Positions 43,668 through 52,963 of a DNA stretch of 64,000 nt are shown piece after piece. Under the pieces are notes generated by a model, which did no database searches, was not told where the DNA came from, and saw only the letters and a list, made by a program, of their open reading frames with translations. The first letter of the stretch is position 1. Each line of letters opens with the position of its first letter. Position numbers and translations under genes: made by a program. Source of the stretch: Actinospineispora acaciae DSM 45401 (GTDB taxonomy: Bacteria > Actinomycetota > Actinomycetes > Mycobacteriales > Pseudonocardiaceae); assembly GCF_000620785.1 (NCBI RefSeq), contig NZ_JIAI01000017.1:62001-126000 (forward strand), in the 5' to 3' direction.

Positions 43668-44360
43668 TCAGGCGTCGACCAGCGCGCCGGTCGAGCCGCG
43701 ACGGCCCCGCGCCACCGGCTCCCGGTCCGGCGAGCGCCACAGCGATACCGACTCGCGTAACGCCAGCCGGTGGTACGGCGGCAGGGCCAGCGGCGGGGAC
43801 ACCACTTCCACGGCCGGCGTGAGGTCGCCGTGCGCGCGCAGGATGCGCTGCATGACGCCGGTCAGCGCCGGCAGGTTCTCGGTCACGTGCGCGAGCACGA
43901 TCCGCTGCGGCCGGGGGCGGTCCACCCGCCAGCTTCGGCGCAGCTCCTTGGCGCCGGGGTGGCCGCGCACCACGGCGGCCAGCATCAGGTCCACGCCGTC
44001 GCGCCAGCCGGCCAGGGTCGCCACGTCGGCGCACTCCTCGCCGGGGCCGAGGTCGGCCTGGAAGCTGGCGTTGACCTCGACCGGGTCGGACGCCGGGAGC
44101 ACCGCGTCGAGCAGCCGGGACGGCGCGCCCCACCGGGGCAGGCAGACCTCCATCAGCTCCCGCTCGGCGTCGGTCAGCCCGATGCGGTGGCGCAGCAGGG
44201 CCTTCGGCAGGCTGCGCACCAGCGCCGGGTGCGCGCCGGCGGCCAGCCAGTCGCGCAGCCGCCAGAGCAGCCGCTCCGGCAGCCGACCGGCCAGCCGGAC
44301 CAGCAGGTCGTGACAGGCCCGCTCGGCGGTGGGATCGGACTGCGCTGGCGTCACGCTCAT
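43668..44360 (-). CDS. Unknown protein
   Basis: The 230-residue protein is largely helical with a Leu-rich N-terminal half (ACHDLLVRLAGRLPERLLWRLRDWL) and a central domain near RPQRIVLAHVTENLPALTGV that resembles a nucleotide-fold strand but has no P-loop. No signal peptide, membrane helix or catalytic motif. Its start overlaps the ridA stop by 1 nt, and it precedes the 462-residue unknown gene, so the three form a transcription unit. Function not predicted. Confidence 0.75.
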   Translation of the reverse strand: MSVTPAQSDPTAERACHDLLVRLAGRLPERLLWRLRDWLAAGAHPALVRSLPKALLRHRIGLTDAERELMEVCLPRWGAPSRLLDAVLPASDPVEVNASFQADLGPGEECADVATLAGWRDGVDLMLAAVVRGHPGAKELRRSWRVDRPRPQRIVLAHVTENLPALTGVMQRILRAHGDLTPAVEVVSPPLALPPYHRLALRESVSLWRSPDREPVARGRRGSTGALVDA

Positions 44361-44833
44361 CAGGACACCTCTGTTGTGGTCTCGACTTCAACCACGATTT
44401 CGACCTCGACGGGCGAGTTCTTGGGCAGCTCGGCCACCCCGACAGCCGATCGGGCATGCCGGCCCGCGTCGCCGAACACCTCGCCGAACAGCGCCGAGGC
44501 ACCGTCGATCACGGACGGCTGGTCGGTGAACCCGGGCGCGGAGGCCACGAAACCGGTGACCTTCACCACCCGCCGCACCGCGTCGATGCCGACCAGGGAG
44601 TGCACCGCGGCCAGCGCGTTGAGCGCGCAGGTGCGGGCCAGCCCGGCCGCTTCGCCGGCGTCCACCTCGGCGCCGACCTTGCCGGTGGCCGCCAGCGCGC
44701 CCGCCACCACGGGGAGCTGGCCGGCGGTGAACACCAGCGAGCCCGAGCGCACCGCCGGCAGGTATGCCCCCGCCGGCTTGGTTACCTCGGGTAACGAGAT
44801 TCCCAGGTCGTCGAGCCGCTGGCTGGCCGACAT
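44360..44833 (-). CDS. RidA/YjgF-family enamine/imine deaminase-like protein
   Basis: The 157-residue protein has the RidA fold signals SGSLVFTAGQLPVV near residue 30, VVKVTGFVAS, and C-terminal ARSAVGVAELPKNSPVEVE, in which the Arg is the substrate-carboxylate-binding residue. It hydrolyses reactive 2-aminoacrylate-type imines in related proteins. It corresponds to Rv3678c. ATG 44833 overlaps the DUF4177 stop by 1 nt, and its own stop overlaps the following gene by 1 nt. Confidence 0.9.
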   Translation of the reverse strand: MSASQRLDDLGISLPEVTKPAGAYLPAVRSGSLVFTAGQLPVVAGALAATGKVGAEVDAGEAAGLARTCALNALAAVHSLVGIDAVRRVVKVTGFVASAPGFTDQPSVIDGASALFGEVFGDAGRHARSAVGVAELPKNSPVEVEIVVEVETTTEVS

Positions 44834-45015
44834 CAGCCGGGACCGCCGCTCGTCTTGGGCCGTTTGAGGTAGGCGACCAGCTGTTCTCCGGTCGGTCCGG
44901 GCAACACGGTCACGAGTTCCCACCCATCGGCGCCCCATTGGTCCAAGATTTGCTTGGTGGCGTGGGTCAGCAACGGCACGGTCGCATACTCCCAGGCGGT
45001 GGGCGAGGCGCTCAT
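44833..45015 (-). CDS. DUF4177 small protein (Rv3678A-like)
   Basis: The 60-residue protein reads WEYATVPLLTHATKQILDQW followed by GADGWELVTVLPGPTGEQLVAYLKRP, the compact alpha/beta DUF4177 domain. It is the first gene of a four-gene run (DUF4177-ridA-unknown-unknown) with 1-nt overlaps at the first two junctions, and is divergent from the ArsA-type ATPase pair across a 119-bp spacer. Function unknown; position matches Rv3678A. Confidence 0.88.
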   Translation of the reverse strand: MSASPTAWEYATVPLLTHATKQILDQWGADGWELVTVLPGPTGEQLVAYLKRPKTSGGPG

Positions 45016-45134
45016 GGTTCGCCAGCTTATCTCCGGCCCAACCCTGACCCCCCGTTGGGCCAGCCCCGTTACGCCGACCGGCCGGCTGCGCGCGACGGGG
45101 CGACATTTACTACCGGGACGTAGGCTGCACAGGC

Positions 45135-46178
45135 ATGTGGCCCGAAGAGCTCGAGCAGGCTCGGTTACACGTTGTGACCGGCAAGGGCGGCACGGGCAAG
45201 ACCACCGTCGCCGCCGCGCTCGCCCTCGCGCTCGCGGCCGGCGGCCGGCGCACGCTGCTGGTCGAGGTCGAGGGCCGCCAGGGCATCGCCCAGCTGTTCG
45301 ACACCAGCCCGCTGCCGTACGCCGAGGAGCGGATCGCCGTCGCGCCCGGCGGCGGTGAGGTGCGCGCGCTCGCGATCGACGCCGAGGCCGCGCTGCTGGA
45401 CTACTTCGAGACGTTCTACAACCTGGGCCTCGCCGGGCGGACGCTGCGCCGGATGGGCGCCGTGGAGTTCGCCACCACGCTCGCCCCCGGGCTGCGTGAC
45501 GTGCTGCTCACCGGGAAGGTCAAGGAGTGCGTGGGCCGCTGCGGCGACGACGGGCGCTACCTCTACGACGCGGTGGTGCTGGACGCGCCGCCGACCGGGC
45601 GGGTGGTCACCTTCATGGACGTCACCAAGGCGATGGCCGACCTGGCCAAGACCGGCCCGATCCACCGGCAGAGCGAGGGCGTGGTGCGGCTGCTGCACTC
45701 GGCGGACACCGTCGTGCACCTGGTCACCACCCTGGAGGACCTGCCGGTCACCGAGGCGCTGGAGACCGTGCGCGAGCTGGATGCCGCCCAGCTGCGCACC
45801 GGCGCGATGATCGTGAACCGGGCGGACCCCCGGCGACTGCCGACCCGCTCGGTGGACAGCGCCGCCGACGGGCGGGTGGACAGGGCGCGGGTCCGCTCCG
45901 GGTTGGCCTCGGCCGGCGTCGAGCTGACCGACGTCCAGCTCGACGGCCTGGTCGCGGAGACGGTGGAGCACGCGGTGCGGGTGCGCGCCGAGGCGGCCGC
46001 GCTGGCGCGCCTGGACGCCGGGCCGCCGGACGGCCCGGCCGAGCCGATGCCCCGGCTCACGCTGCCCGAGGTGATCGACGGCGTGGAGCTGGGCGCGCTG
46101 TACGAGCTGGCCGAGCGGCTCACCGAGCAGGGCGTCCGGGCGCGCCCGGTGCCGAGGCCGGCCAAGGCGGGGCGGTGA
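45135..46178 (+). CDS. ArsA/Get3-like ATPase, first of pair (Rv3679-like)
   Basis: The 347-residue protein has the deviant Walker A GKGGTGKTT (residues 15-23), switch-like LLVEVEGRQG and VVLDAPPTGRV elements and an AAA/ArsA-type helical region. In mycobacteria Rv3679 and Rv3680 form an ArsA/Get3-like pair linked to envelope traffic and resistance to glycerol and arsenic-type stress. No arsenic-binding Cys triad is visible. The second ATPase follows 4 bp after the stop, so they probably act as a heterodimer. Confidence 0.92.
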   Translation: MWPEELEQARLHVVTGKGGTGKTTVAAALALALAAGGRRTLLVEVEGRQGIAQLFDTSPLPYAEERIAVAPGGGEVRALAIDAEAALLDYFETFYNLGLAGRTLRRMGAVEFATTLAPGLRDVLLTGKVKECVGRCGDDGRYLYDAVVLDAPPTGRVVTFMDVTKAMADLAKTGPIHRQSEGVVRLLHSADTVVHLVTTLEDLPVTEALETVRELDAAQLRTGAMIVNRADPRRLPTRSVDSAADGRVDRARVRSGLASAGVELTDVQLDGLVAETVEHAVRVRAEAAALARLDAGPPDGPAEPMPRLTLPEVIDGVELGALYELAERLTEQGVRARPVPRPAKAGR

Positions 46179-46182
46179 CCCG

Positions 46183-47439
46183 GTGACCCCCGCCAAGCGC
46201 ACCCCCCGGCTGGACCTGGACGCGGTGCTGGACGACCCGGGCACCAAGGTCGTGGTGTGCTGCGGCTCCGGCGGGGTGGGCAAGACGACGACGGCCGCCG
46301 CGCTCGCGGTGCGCGCCGCCGAGCGCGGCCGGCAGGCGGTGGTGCTGACCATCGACCCGGCCCGGCGGCTGGCCGAGGCCCTGGGTCTGACCACGCTGAG
46401 TAACGAACCGAAGCGCGTCGCGGGCGTCGGAAGCGCGCCCGAGGACGCCGGGTCCGACGGCGAGTGCAGCCGCACGTGCAGCGGCACGGACGGCGAGCTT
46501 TACGCCATGATGCTGGACATGCGGCGCACCTTCGACGAAATGGTGTACGCCCACGCCGCCCCGGACCGCGCGGAGAAAATTCTCTCGAACCCGTTCTACC
46601 AGACAATTTCCTCGTCGTTCTCCGGAACGCAGGAATACATGGCGATGGAGAAGCTGGGCCAGCTGGTCGCAACCGACAGGTGGGACCTGATAATCGTCGA
46701 CACGCCGCCGTCGCGGTCCGCGCTGGACTTCCTGGACGCCCCGCAGCGGATGTCCTCGTTCCTGGACGGCCGGATGATCCGGCTGCTCTCCGCCCCGGCC
46801 CGGGCCGGCGGCCGTGGGCTGCGCCGGCTGGTGGGCGCCGGGTTCGGGCTGTTCGCCAAGGCGGTCGGGACCATCCTGGGCGGGCAGATGCTGGCCGACG
46901 CCTCGGCGTTCGTGCAGGCCTTCGACACCATGTTCGGCGGCTTCCGGGAGCGCGCGGCGACCACCTATGAGCTGCTCCGCTCGCCGGGCACCGCGTTCGT
47001 CGTGGTGGCCGCCCCGGAGCCGGACGCGCTGCGCGAGGCCGCCTACTTCGTGGACCGGCTGGCCACCGAGGAGATGCCGCTGGCCGGGCTGATCCTCAAC
47101 CGCACCCACCCGGTGCTGGCCGACCTGCCGGCCGGGCGCGCCCGCGACCTTGCCGACCTGGTCGACTCCGCCGGGAGCGGCCGGCTGGCCTCGGCCGTGC
47201 TGCGGCTGCACGCCGACCGGGTGGACCGCGCCGACCGGGAGCGCCGGCTGCTCGCCAGGTTCACCAACGCCCACCCGGACGTGGCGGTGACCCAGGTGCC
47301 CGCCGTGGCCGGCGACATCACCGACCTGGCCGGACTGCGCGAGATTGGCACCCGGCTGGCCGCCGCGCCGCCGTCCGACCGGTCCGGCGCGGCGAAGCCG
47401 GCTCGTCCCCGCGCCGAGGTCGAAGGCGCCACCGGCTGA
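46183..47439 (+). CDS. ArsA/Get3-like ATPase, second of pair (Rv3680-like)
   Basis: The 418-residue protein starts at GTG 46183. Walker A is GSGGVGKTT (about 24-32), with switch TIDPARRLA (intact Get3-like DPA), and IIVDTPPSRSALDF. A stretch near residues 79-105 (SAPEDAGSDGECSRTCSGTD) is a Gly/Ser/Cys-rich insert with two close Cys that could be lineage-specific. The C-terminal tail is basic. Partner of the preceding ATPase; the two share an operon. Confidence 0.92.
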   Translation: MTPAKRTPRLDLDAVLDDPGTKVVVCCGSGGVGKTTTAAALAVRAAERGRQAVVLTIDPARRLAEALGLTTLSNEPKRVAGVGSAPEDAGSDGECSRTCSGTDGELYAMMLDMRRTFDEMVYAHAAPDRAEKILSNPFYQTISSSFSGTQEYMAMEKLGQLVATDRWDLIIVDTPPSRSALDFLDAPQRMSSFLDGRMIRLLSAPARAGGRGLRRLVGAGFGLFAKAVGTILGGQMLADASAFVQAFDTMFGGFRERAATTYELLRSPGTAFVVVAAPEPDALREAAYFVDRLATEEMPLAGLILNRTHPVLADLPAGRARDLADLVDSAGSGRLASAVLRLHADRVDRADRERRLLARFTNAHPDVAVTQVPAVAGDITDLAGLREIGTRLAAAPPSDRSGAAKPARPRAEVEGATG

Positions 47440-47450
47440 GCCGTTCGTCC

Positions 47451-47813
47451 TTACGCCGCCTTGGTGGCCAGTGCCGCCACCTCACTCGTGGTCGTCGTCG
47501 CTGCCCTTGCCGCGTCCGCCCGCGCCGCCACCGCATCCAGCCGTGCCCGCCGCGCCGCCGCCCGCAGCAGCGGCTCCCAGGCGGTCACCTCGGGCCGGCG
47601 GCGCAGCATGGCCCGGCGCTCCCGCTCGGTCATCCCGCCCCAGACGCCGAACTCGATGCGTTCGTCCAACGCGTGCGCAAGGCACTGGGTGAGCACCGGA
47701 CAACCTCGGCAGACCGACCGGGCGTCGCGCTGCTTCGCGCCGGTCACGAATAGGCGATCAGGATCACCGTTACGGCAGTTGGCGGACACACGCCAATTCC
47801 CGGCCGCATTCAT
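47451..47813 (-). CDS. whiB4: WhiB4-like iron-sulphur transcription factor
   Basis: The 120-residue protein has the WhiB Cys pattern: Cys13, Cys35, Cys38 and Cys44 (the CRGCPVLTQC motif), which hold a 4Fe-4S cluster, then the Gly/Trp turn GVWGGMT (56-61) and a basic DNA-binding tail. WhiB4 in mycobacteria is a redox- and oxygen-sensing regulator in this same position beside the ArsA pair (Rv3681c) and ponA2. ATG 47813 is used. It is convergent with the second ATPase. Confidence 0.95.
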   Translation of the reverse strand: MNAAGNWRVSANCRNGDPDRLFVTGAKQRDARSVCRGCPVLTQCLAHALDERIEFGVWGGMTERERRAMLRRRPEVTAWEPLLRAAARRARLDAVAARADAARAATTTTSEVAALATKAA

Positions 47814-48030
47814 TACCTACTCCCAAGGTTGCCGTTGAAAAGCCCGTCATCGGTATGGACGCAAGTCAACCGAACACGGTTCCCTGGGCCAAGCCGGGAA
47901 AACTACTCAACTACGCTCGGTGACCTACCTAGTCCGGCCATCGCGCCCGGAGCACGTTGGCGAAATGCCCCTGCCGTGCCCATGCCGCTTGACGCGGAAC
48001 GTGCCCCCGCCCCGCGTAAGCTGACCCCCC

Positions 48031-50442
48031 GTGAGCAGCTCCGAATCGATCAAACGCCAGGTGGCGAAGCTGCTCGGACTCTGCGTGATCGGCGGCGTGC
48101 TGCTGGCCGGCATGGTCTACCCGTTCGCCGTCGCCGCCGGGATCGCGTCCAACAAGGCAGCCGACACGGTGGTGAACGCGTCGTCGGACCTGGCCGACGA
48201 GCGGTTGCCCTCGGCGACCACGGTGACCGACGCGGCCGGCAACCCGATCGCCTACCTGTACGACCAGAACCGCTCCATGGCGCCGTCCTCGGCGATCTCG
48301 CCGGCGATGAAGGCCGCCGCGGTGGCCATCGAGGACCGCCGGTTCTACGACCACCAGGGCGTCGACTGGCAGGGCACCATCCGGGCGATGATCGCCAACT
48401 CCGCGTCCGGCGACGTGGTGCAGGGCGCGTCCACGCTGACCCAGCAGTACGTGAAGAACTTTCAGCTCTACGTCGCCGCCCGCAGCGAGTCCGACCGGCT
48501 CAAGGCCACCGAGCAGACCACCGCGCGCAAGCTGCGGGAGATCCGGATCGCGCTGCAGCTCGAGCGGAAGATGAGCAAGGACGACATCCTCACCGGCTAC
48601 CTGAACATCATCTTCCTGGGCAACAACGCCTACGGCGTCACCGAGGCCGCCCGCACCTACTTCAACACCACCCCGGACCGGCTGACCGTGCCGCAGGCCG
48701 CGCTGCTGGCCGGCATGGTGCGCAGCACCAGCGCGTACGACCCGGTGGCGCACCCGAAGGCGGCGCTGGACCGGCGCAACATCGTGATCAGGGCGATGGC
48801 CGAGCAGGGCATGATCACCGAGGCGGACGCCAACCAGGCGGTGGCGGCCCCGCTGGGCGTGGTGAACCCGCTGGCGTCGCGGCCAAACGGCTGCATCGGC
48901 GCCGGCGACGAGGGCTACTTCTGCAAGTACGTGGTGGAGTACCTGACCAAGGCCGGCTTCACCGCCGACCAGCTCAACCGGGGCGGCTACACCATCCGCA
49001 CCACCCTGGACCCGAAGGCGATGGCCGAGCTCAAGGCCGCCGTGGACGCCGAGGTGCCGCCGCACCAGGCGCACGTGGCGAACGCGATGGCCCTGGTCGC
49101 GCCGGGCACGGACAAGCACAAGCTGCTGGCCATGGCGGCCAACCGGACCTTCGGGCTCAAGGCCGACGAGCAGCAGACCAGCTACGGGCTGCCCTACGAA
49201 CCGGTGAACCTGGGCGCCGGCTCCATCTACAAGATCTTCACCGCGGCCACCGCGATGGAGAAGGGCATGGGCATCAACCACGAGATCGACGTGCCGCCCA
49301 GCGGGTACGCCTCGCCGGTGTACCGCGACGGCGCCGGCCGCCCCACCCCGGTGGGCAACGACGGCCGCTACGCCGACGAGATGTCCCTGCAGAAGGCGCT
49401 GGCGCTCTCGCCCAACACCGCGTTCGTCAAGCTGGAGGAGTTCACCGGGGTGCCGCCGGTGGTGGACATGGCGGTGCGCATGGGCATGCGCTCGCTGGCC
49501 ACCACCCCGTTCGTGGACCCGCGCACCGGCAAGCGCACCGACCGCTCCATCGCCGAGGTGACCAAGGCGCAGAACCTCGGCTCGTTCACCCTCGGCGTGA
49601 CCCCGACCAGCATCCTGGAGCTGGCCAACGTGGGCGCCACCCTGGCCAGCTCCGGCACCTGGTGCCCGCCCAGCCCGATCGAGCAGATCACCGACGCCGA
49701 GGGCAAGCCGGTCCCGATCACCGAGCTGCCCTGCGAGCGGGTGCTCGACCCCGGCCTGGCCAACACGCTGCTCACCGGCCTGAGCAAGGACGACACCGAG
49801 GGCACCGCCGCCGCCTCGGCGCGCGGCTTCAAGTGGAACCGCCCGATGGGCGGCAAGACCGGCACCACCGAGGAGTACAAGTCCGCCGGGTTCGTCGGGA
49901 TCGTCCCGCAGGCGGCCGGCGCGGTGATCACCTTCGACGACTCGCGCTCGCCCCGGCCGCTGTGTGACCCGGGCGGCGCGTCGCCGCCGGTGGCGTGTTC
50001 GAGCGGCAACATCTACGGCGGCAAGGCGCCCGCGCGGACCTGGTTCCGGGCGATGACCGGCTACCTGGCCGGCCAGCCGGTGGCGCCGCTGCCGCCCACC
50101 GACAACCGGTTCACCGAGGGCGGTGACACCGAGCGGATCCCGGACGTCATCGGCAAGGACGCCGACGAGGCCAAGGACATCCTGGAGGACGAGGACTGGG
50201 ACGTCGTGATCGAGCGGGTGGACAACCGGGCCCGGCGCGGCATGGTGGTCGGCCAGCACCCGCGCGGCACGGCGCTGCCCGGCGAGAAGGTCACCCTGCA
50301 GGTGAGCACCGGCAAGGTGCCGCCGCCCCCACCCCCGCCCGGGGAAGGCACGAACGCCGGAACCGCCGCGCCGCCGTCCGTCGCGCCGCCCGCCCCGCCC
50401 GGAGCCCTACCGCCCGGCCCGGCCAACGGTCCCGGCGGCTAG
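48031..50442 (+). CDS. ponA2: Class A penicillin-binding protein PonA2 with one PASTA domain
   Basis: The 803-residue bifunctional peptidoglycan synthase has an N-terminal anchor (about residues 17-38), a GT51 transglycosylase (EDRRFYDHQGVDW and GASTLTQQYVKN), a transpeptidase with GSIYKIF (SxxK), SPNTAF (SxN) and MGGKTGTTEEY (KTG), then one PASTA domain (about 693-760, IPDVIGKDADEAKDIL) and a Pro-rich tail. It matches Rv3682. GTG 48031 is used; no strong ribosome binding site precedes it. It overlaps the convergent YqeY-like gene by 4 bp. Confidence 0.96.
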   Translation: MSSSESIKRQVAKLLGLCVIGGVLLAGMVYPFAVAAGIASNKAADTVVNASSDLADERLPSATTVTDAAGNPIAYLYDQNRSMAPSSAISPAMKAAAVAIEDRRFYDHQGVDWQGTIRAMIANSASGDVVQGASTLTQQYVKNFQLYVAARSESDRLKATEQTTARKLREIRIALQLERKMSKDDILTGYLNIIFLGNNAYGVTEAARTYFNTTPDRLTVPQAALLAGMVRSTSAYDPVAHPKAALDRRNIVIRAMAEQGMITEADANQAVAAPLGVVNPLASRPNGCIGAGDEGYFCKYVVEYLTKAGFTADQLNRGGYTIRTTLDPKAMAELKAAVDAEVPPHQAHVANAMALVAPGTDKHKLLAMAANRTFGLKADEQQTSYGLPYEPVNLGAGSIYKIFTAATAMEKGMGINHEIDVPPSGYASPVYRDGAGRPTPVGNDGRYADEMSLQKALALSPNTAFVKLEEFTGVPPVVDMAVRMGMRSLATTPFVDPRTGKRTDRSIAEVTKAQNLGSFTLGVTPTSILELANVGATLASSGTWCPPSPIEQITDAEGKPVPITELPCERVLDPGLANTLLTGLSKDDTEGTAAASARGFKWNRPMGGKTGTTEEYKSAGFVGIVPQAAGAVITFDDSRSPRPLCDPGGASPPVACSSGNIYGGKAPARTWFRAMTGYLAGQPVAPLPPTDNRFTEGGDTERIPDVIGKDADEAKDILEDEDWDVVIERVDNRARRGMVVGQHPRGTALPGEKVTLQVSTGKVPPPPPPPGEGTNAGTAAPPSVAPPAPPGALPPGPANGPGG

Positions 50443-50906
50443 CCGATCAGGCGGGCCTTGACGGCGGCGGCCACCCGCGACCCCTCCGCCCGGCCGGCGG
50501 CCTCGGCGGTTGCGACCTTCATCACCTGGCCCATCTGGCGCGGGCCGGGGGCGGAGCCGGTCTCGGCGGCCACCTGGGCCACGGCCCGCTCGGCCAGCGC
50601 GTCCACCTCGGCGTCGGTGAGCTGCGAGGGCAGGTAGTGGGCCAGCACCTCGGCCTCGGCGCGCTCCTTGGCGGCCAGCTCGGTCCGGCCGGCGGCGTCG
50701 AACGCCTCGGCGGACTCCGCGCGCTTCTTGGCCTCCCTGGTCAGCACCTTGCGGACCTCGTCCTCGTCCAGCTCGCGCGCGGTGTCACCGGCCACCTCGC
50801 CGGCGGTGATCGCGGTCAGCGCCATCCGCAGCGTCGACTTGGTCAGCTCGTCCTTGCTCTTGATCGCGGCGGTGAGGTCGTCGCGCAGGCGCGCTTTGAG
50901 GCCCAT
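50439..50906 (-). CDS. GatB/YqeY-domain protein
   Basis: The 155-residue helical protein contains the YqeY signature LKARLRDDLTAAIKSKD near the N-terminus and the C-terminal GatB tail-like region GPRQMGQVMKVATAE. YqeY proteins resemble the tRNA-binding tail of the Glu-tRNA amidotransferase B subunit, but their role is unknown. It lies between ponA2 and the divergent metallophosphoesterase gene; it overlaps ponA2 by 4 bp. Confidence 0.93.
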   Translation of the reverse strand: MGLKARLRDDLTAAIKSKDELTKSTLRMALTAITAGEVAGDTARELDEDEVRKVLTREAKKRAESAEAFDAAGRTELAAKERAEAEVLAHYLPSQLTDAEVDALAERAVAQVAAETGSAPGPRQMGQVMKVATAEAAGRAEGSRVAAAVKARLIG

Positions 50907-50950
50907 GACGGCTCACTTTAGCCCTGGCGCGGCGCACTACTCTGGCCGCC

Positions 50951-51904
50951 GTGAACACCGTGACACGGACGGCACTGGGCACGGTCGGCCTCGGCGCGGC
51001 CGCGCTCGGTTACGCGGCGCTGATCGAGCGGCGGCACTGGACCCTGCGCACCGCGACCCTGCCGGTGCTGCCCGAGGGCCGCCCGAGCATGCGCGTGCTG
51101 CACGTGTCCGACCTGCACATGATGCCCGGGCAGCGGAGCAAGCAGCGCTGGGTCGCCGAGCTGGACGCGCTGGAGCCCGACCTGGTGGTGAACACCGGCG
51201 ACAACCTGGCCCACCCGAAGGCGGTGCCCGCCGTGCTGCGCGGGCTGGGGCCGCTGCTGGACCGCCCCGGGGTGTTCGTCTTCGGCAGCAACGACTACCG
51301 CGGGCCCGTGCCCAAGAACCCGGCAAGCTACCTGCGCCGCCACCGCCGCCGGGTGCGTGGCGCGCCGCTGCCGTGGCGGGACCTGCGCGCCGCGCTGCTC
51401 GAACGCGGCTGGCTGGACGCCACCCACCAGCGGCTGCGGATCACCGTCTCCGGCCAGCCGCTCATGGTCGCCGGCGTGGACGACCCGCACATCGGCAGGG
51501 ACGACTACCGCGCCATCGCCGGCCCGGTCTCCGAACCGGTGGCGCTGCGCCTCGGCCTGACGCACTCGCCCGAACCCCGGGTGCTGGACCGGTTCGCCGC
51601 CGACGAGTACGACCTGGTGATGGCCGGCCACACCCACGGCGGCCAGCTTCGGGTCCCCGGCTACGGCGCGCTGGTCACCAACTGCGGCCTGGACCGCTCC
51701 CGCGCCCGGGGGGCGTCCCGCTGGGGCGCACACACCTGGCTGCACGTGTCCGCCGGCCTGGGCACCTCCCCGTACGCCCCGGTCCGCTTCGCCTGCCCGC
51801 CGGAGGCCAGCCTGCTTACCCTGGTGCCGCGGCCGGTCGGCCCCGGGGCCGGCGGAAACGGCCAAGGCCGAGCCAGGTCATCGGCCGCCGCGGACGTCGG
51901 CTAG
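50951..51904 (+). CDS. Membrane-anchored metallophosphoesterase (Rv3683-like)
   Basis: The 317-residue calcineurin-like phosphoesterase has an N-terminal hydrophobic segment (about 7-24) and metal motifs in order: VSDLHM (Asp and His), NTGDN, GSNDY (replacing the usual GNHD), and AGHTHGGQ. Substitution of His by Asp-neighbouring Ser/Asn in the third motif, GSND, is also seen in related UDP-2,3-diacylglucosamine-type or YaeI-like enzymes. It corresponds to Rv3683. The stop is 23 bp before tRNA-Pro. Physiological substrate unknown. Confidence 0.9.
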   Translation: MNTVTRTALGTVGLGAAALGYAALIERRHWTLRTATLPVLPEGRPSMRVLHVSDLHMMPGQRSKQRWVAELDALEPDLVVNTGDNLAHPKAVPAVLRGLGPLLDRPGVFVFGSNDYRGPVPKNPASYLRRHRRRVRGAPLPWRDLRAALLERGWLDATHQRLRITVSGQPLMVAGVDDPHIGRDDYRAIAGPVSEPVALRLGLTHSPEPRVLDRFAADEYDLVMAGHTHGGQLRVPGYGALVTNCGLDRSRARGASRWGAHTWLHVSAGLGTSPYAPVRFACPPEASLLTLVPRPVGPGAGGNGQGRARSSAAADVG

Positions 51905-51927
51905 ACTGACCACCGCACGTCAGCCAC

Positions 51928-52004
<77 letters not shown>

Positions 52005-52010
52005 GTACAA

Positions 52011-52055
52011 AGGCCCAGGTCGCTGGCTCACGCACAGAGCCGGCGACCTGGGCCT
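52011..52055 (+). terminator. Intrinsic terminator after tRNA-Pro
   Basis: AGGCCCAGGTCGC (52011-52023) pairs perfectly with GCGACCTGGGCCT (52043-52055), with an inner GCTC/GAGC extension, followed by TTCGT. This is the strongest terminator hairpin of the window. Confidence 0.85.
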
Positions 52056-52209
52056 TTCGTCGTATTTGATCTACTGCCTCGTTCGGATCAAGATCGACAG
52101 ATCAGAGTGCGCGCTGGCTCCAGCGGGCGTGCGACGGCTGGACCCGCCCGGCTGCAGAACTCCAGCTACCTTGGCCTGGCCCCCCTGAGGAACTTGGAGC
52201 TACACCATC

Positions 52210-52866
52210 ATGGCGGATCGAGCGCATTTCAGACGCTTCCTCAGCGCTGTCCGGAGCGTCTGGACGTCTTCGGTCACGACCCTGGTCTTCGCTGTCGGGT
52301 TCGCTATCTGCGGTGTCGGCTGGTGGGCATCTATCCGGCCGGCCGAGCCCGTGTGGGGGCCGGTCGGGACATGGGTCGGCGGGCTCGCCACCGCCATGGG
52401 CCTAGTATTCGCGGGAACGCAAATTCGTGACGCGCGCAAACAACGCCAGCTAGAGGCACAGCTGCGCCAGGACGGCGAGACCGAACGACGAGACGCTATG
52501 GCTCGGGCCGTCTGCATATCTAGCACGCTCGCCGCCCAAGACGACGGCAGCGAGGCGATCGAGTACTCACTTATGAACGGGTCTGACTATCCAATCGATA
52601 TGATCGTAATCCAGATTAACGACCCTGGCGGGTACTTGGGGTACCACCTAGAAGATGGGAGTCCCGTGCCTCGCGAGCTGGTGATAGGGACCATGCACTC
52701 GAAACAGGTTATCTCCGGCAAGGAGCCTGTCCAACCGAAGCCAGAAATACCTTTCCTACTTCTCACAGGGATGGCTTCGGTAGTGTTCACTGATACATGG
52801 GGTCAGTCATGGTGGAGATGTCCCGGACAGCTTGAGAAGCGCGACGGGCCGGCCCGCATGTGCTGA
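52210..52866 (+). CDS. Unknown membrane protein in the tRNA-Pro accessory region
   Basis: The 218-residue protein has two N-terminal membrane helices (about residues 20-40 and 52-72) and a soluble C-terminal domain (YSLMNGSDYPIDMIVIQIND, beta-rich). Its composition is less GC-biased than the neighbouring conserved genes. No family is recognised; the layout of two helices plus a predicted beta-rich domain occurs in poorly characterised phage and island proteins. The stop TGA is at 52864-52866. It is the first gene after tRNA-Pro. Confidence 0.6.
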   Translation: MADRAHFRRFLSAVRSVWTSSVTTLVFAVGFAICGVGWWASIRPAEPVWGPVGTWVGGLATAMGLVFAGTQIRDARKQRQLEAQLRQDGETERRDAMARAVCISSTLAAQDDGSEAIEYSLMNGSDYPIDMIVIQINDPGGYLGYHLEDGSPVPRELVIGTMHSKQVISGKEPVQPKPEIPFLLLTGMASVVFTDTWGQSWWRCPGQLEKRDGPARMC

Positions 52867-52963
52867 CTCTTCGCGCGGAGCTGTTCGCATGCCAAGATCT
52901 GCAAATCGGAAGGCTCAGGTCACACCTCGCCGGGAACGACCTGAGTCATCCGTTTCTAACCAC

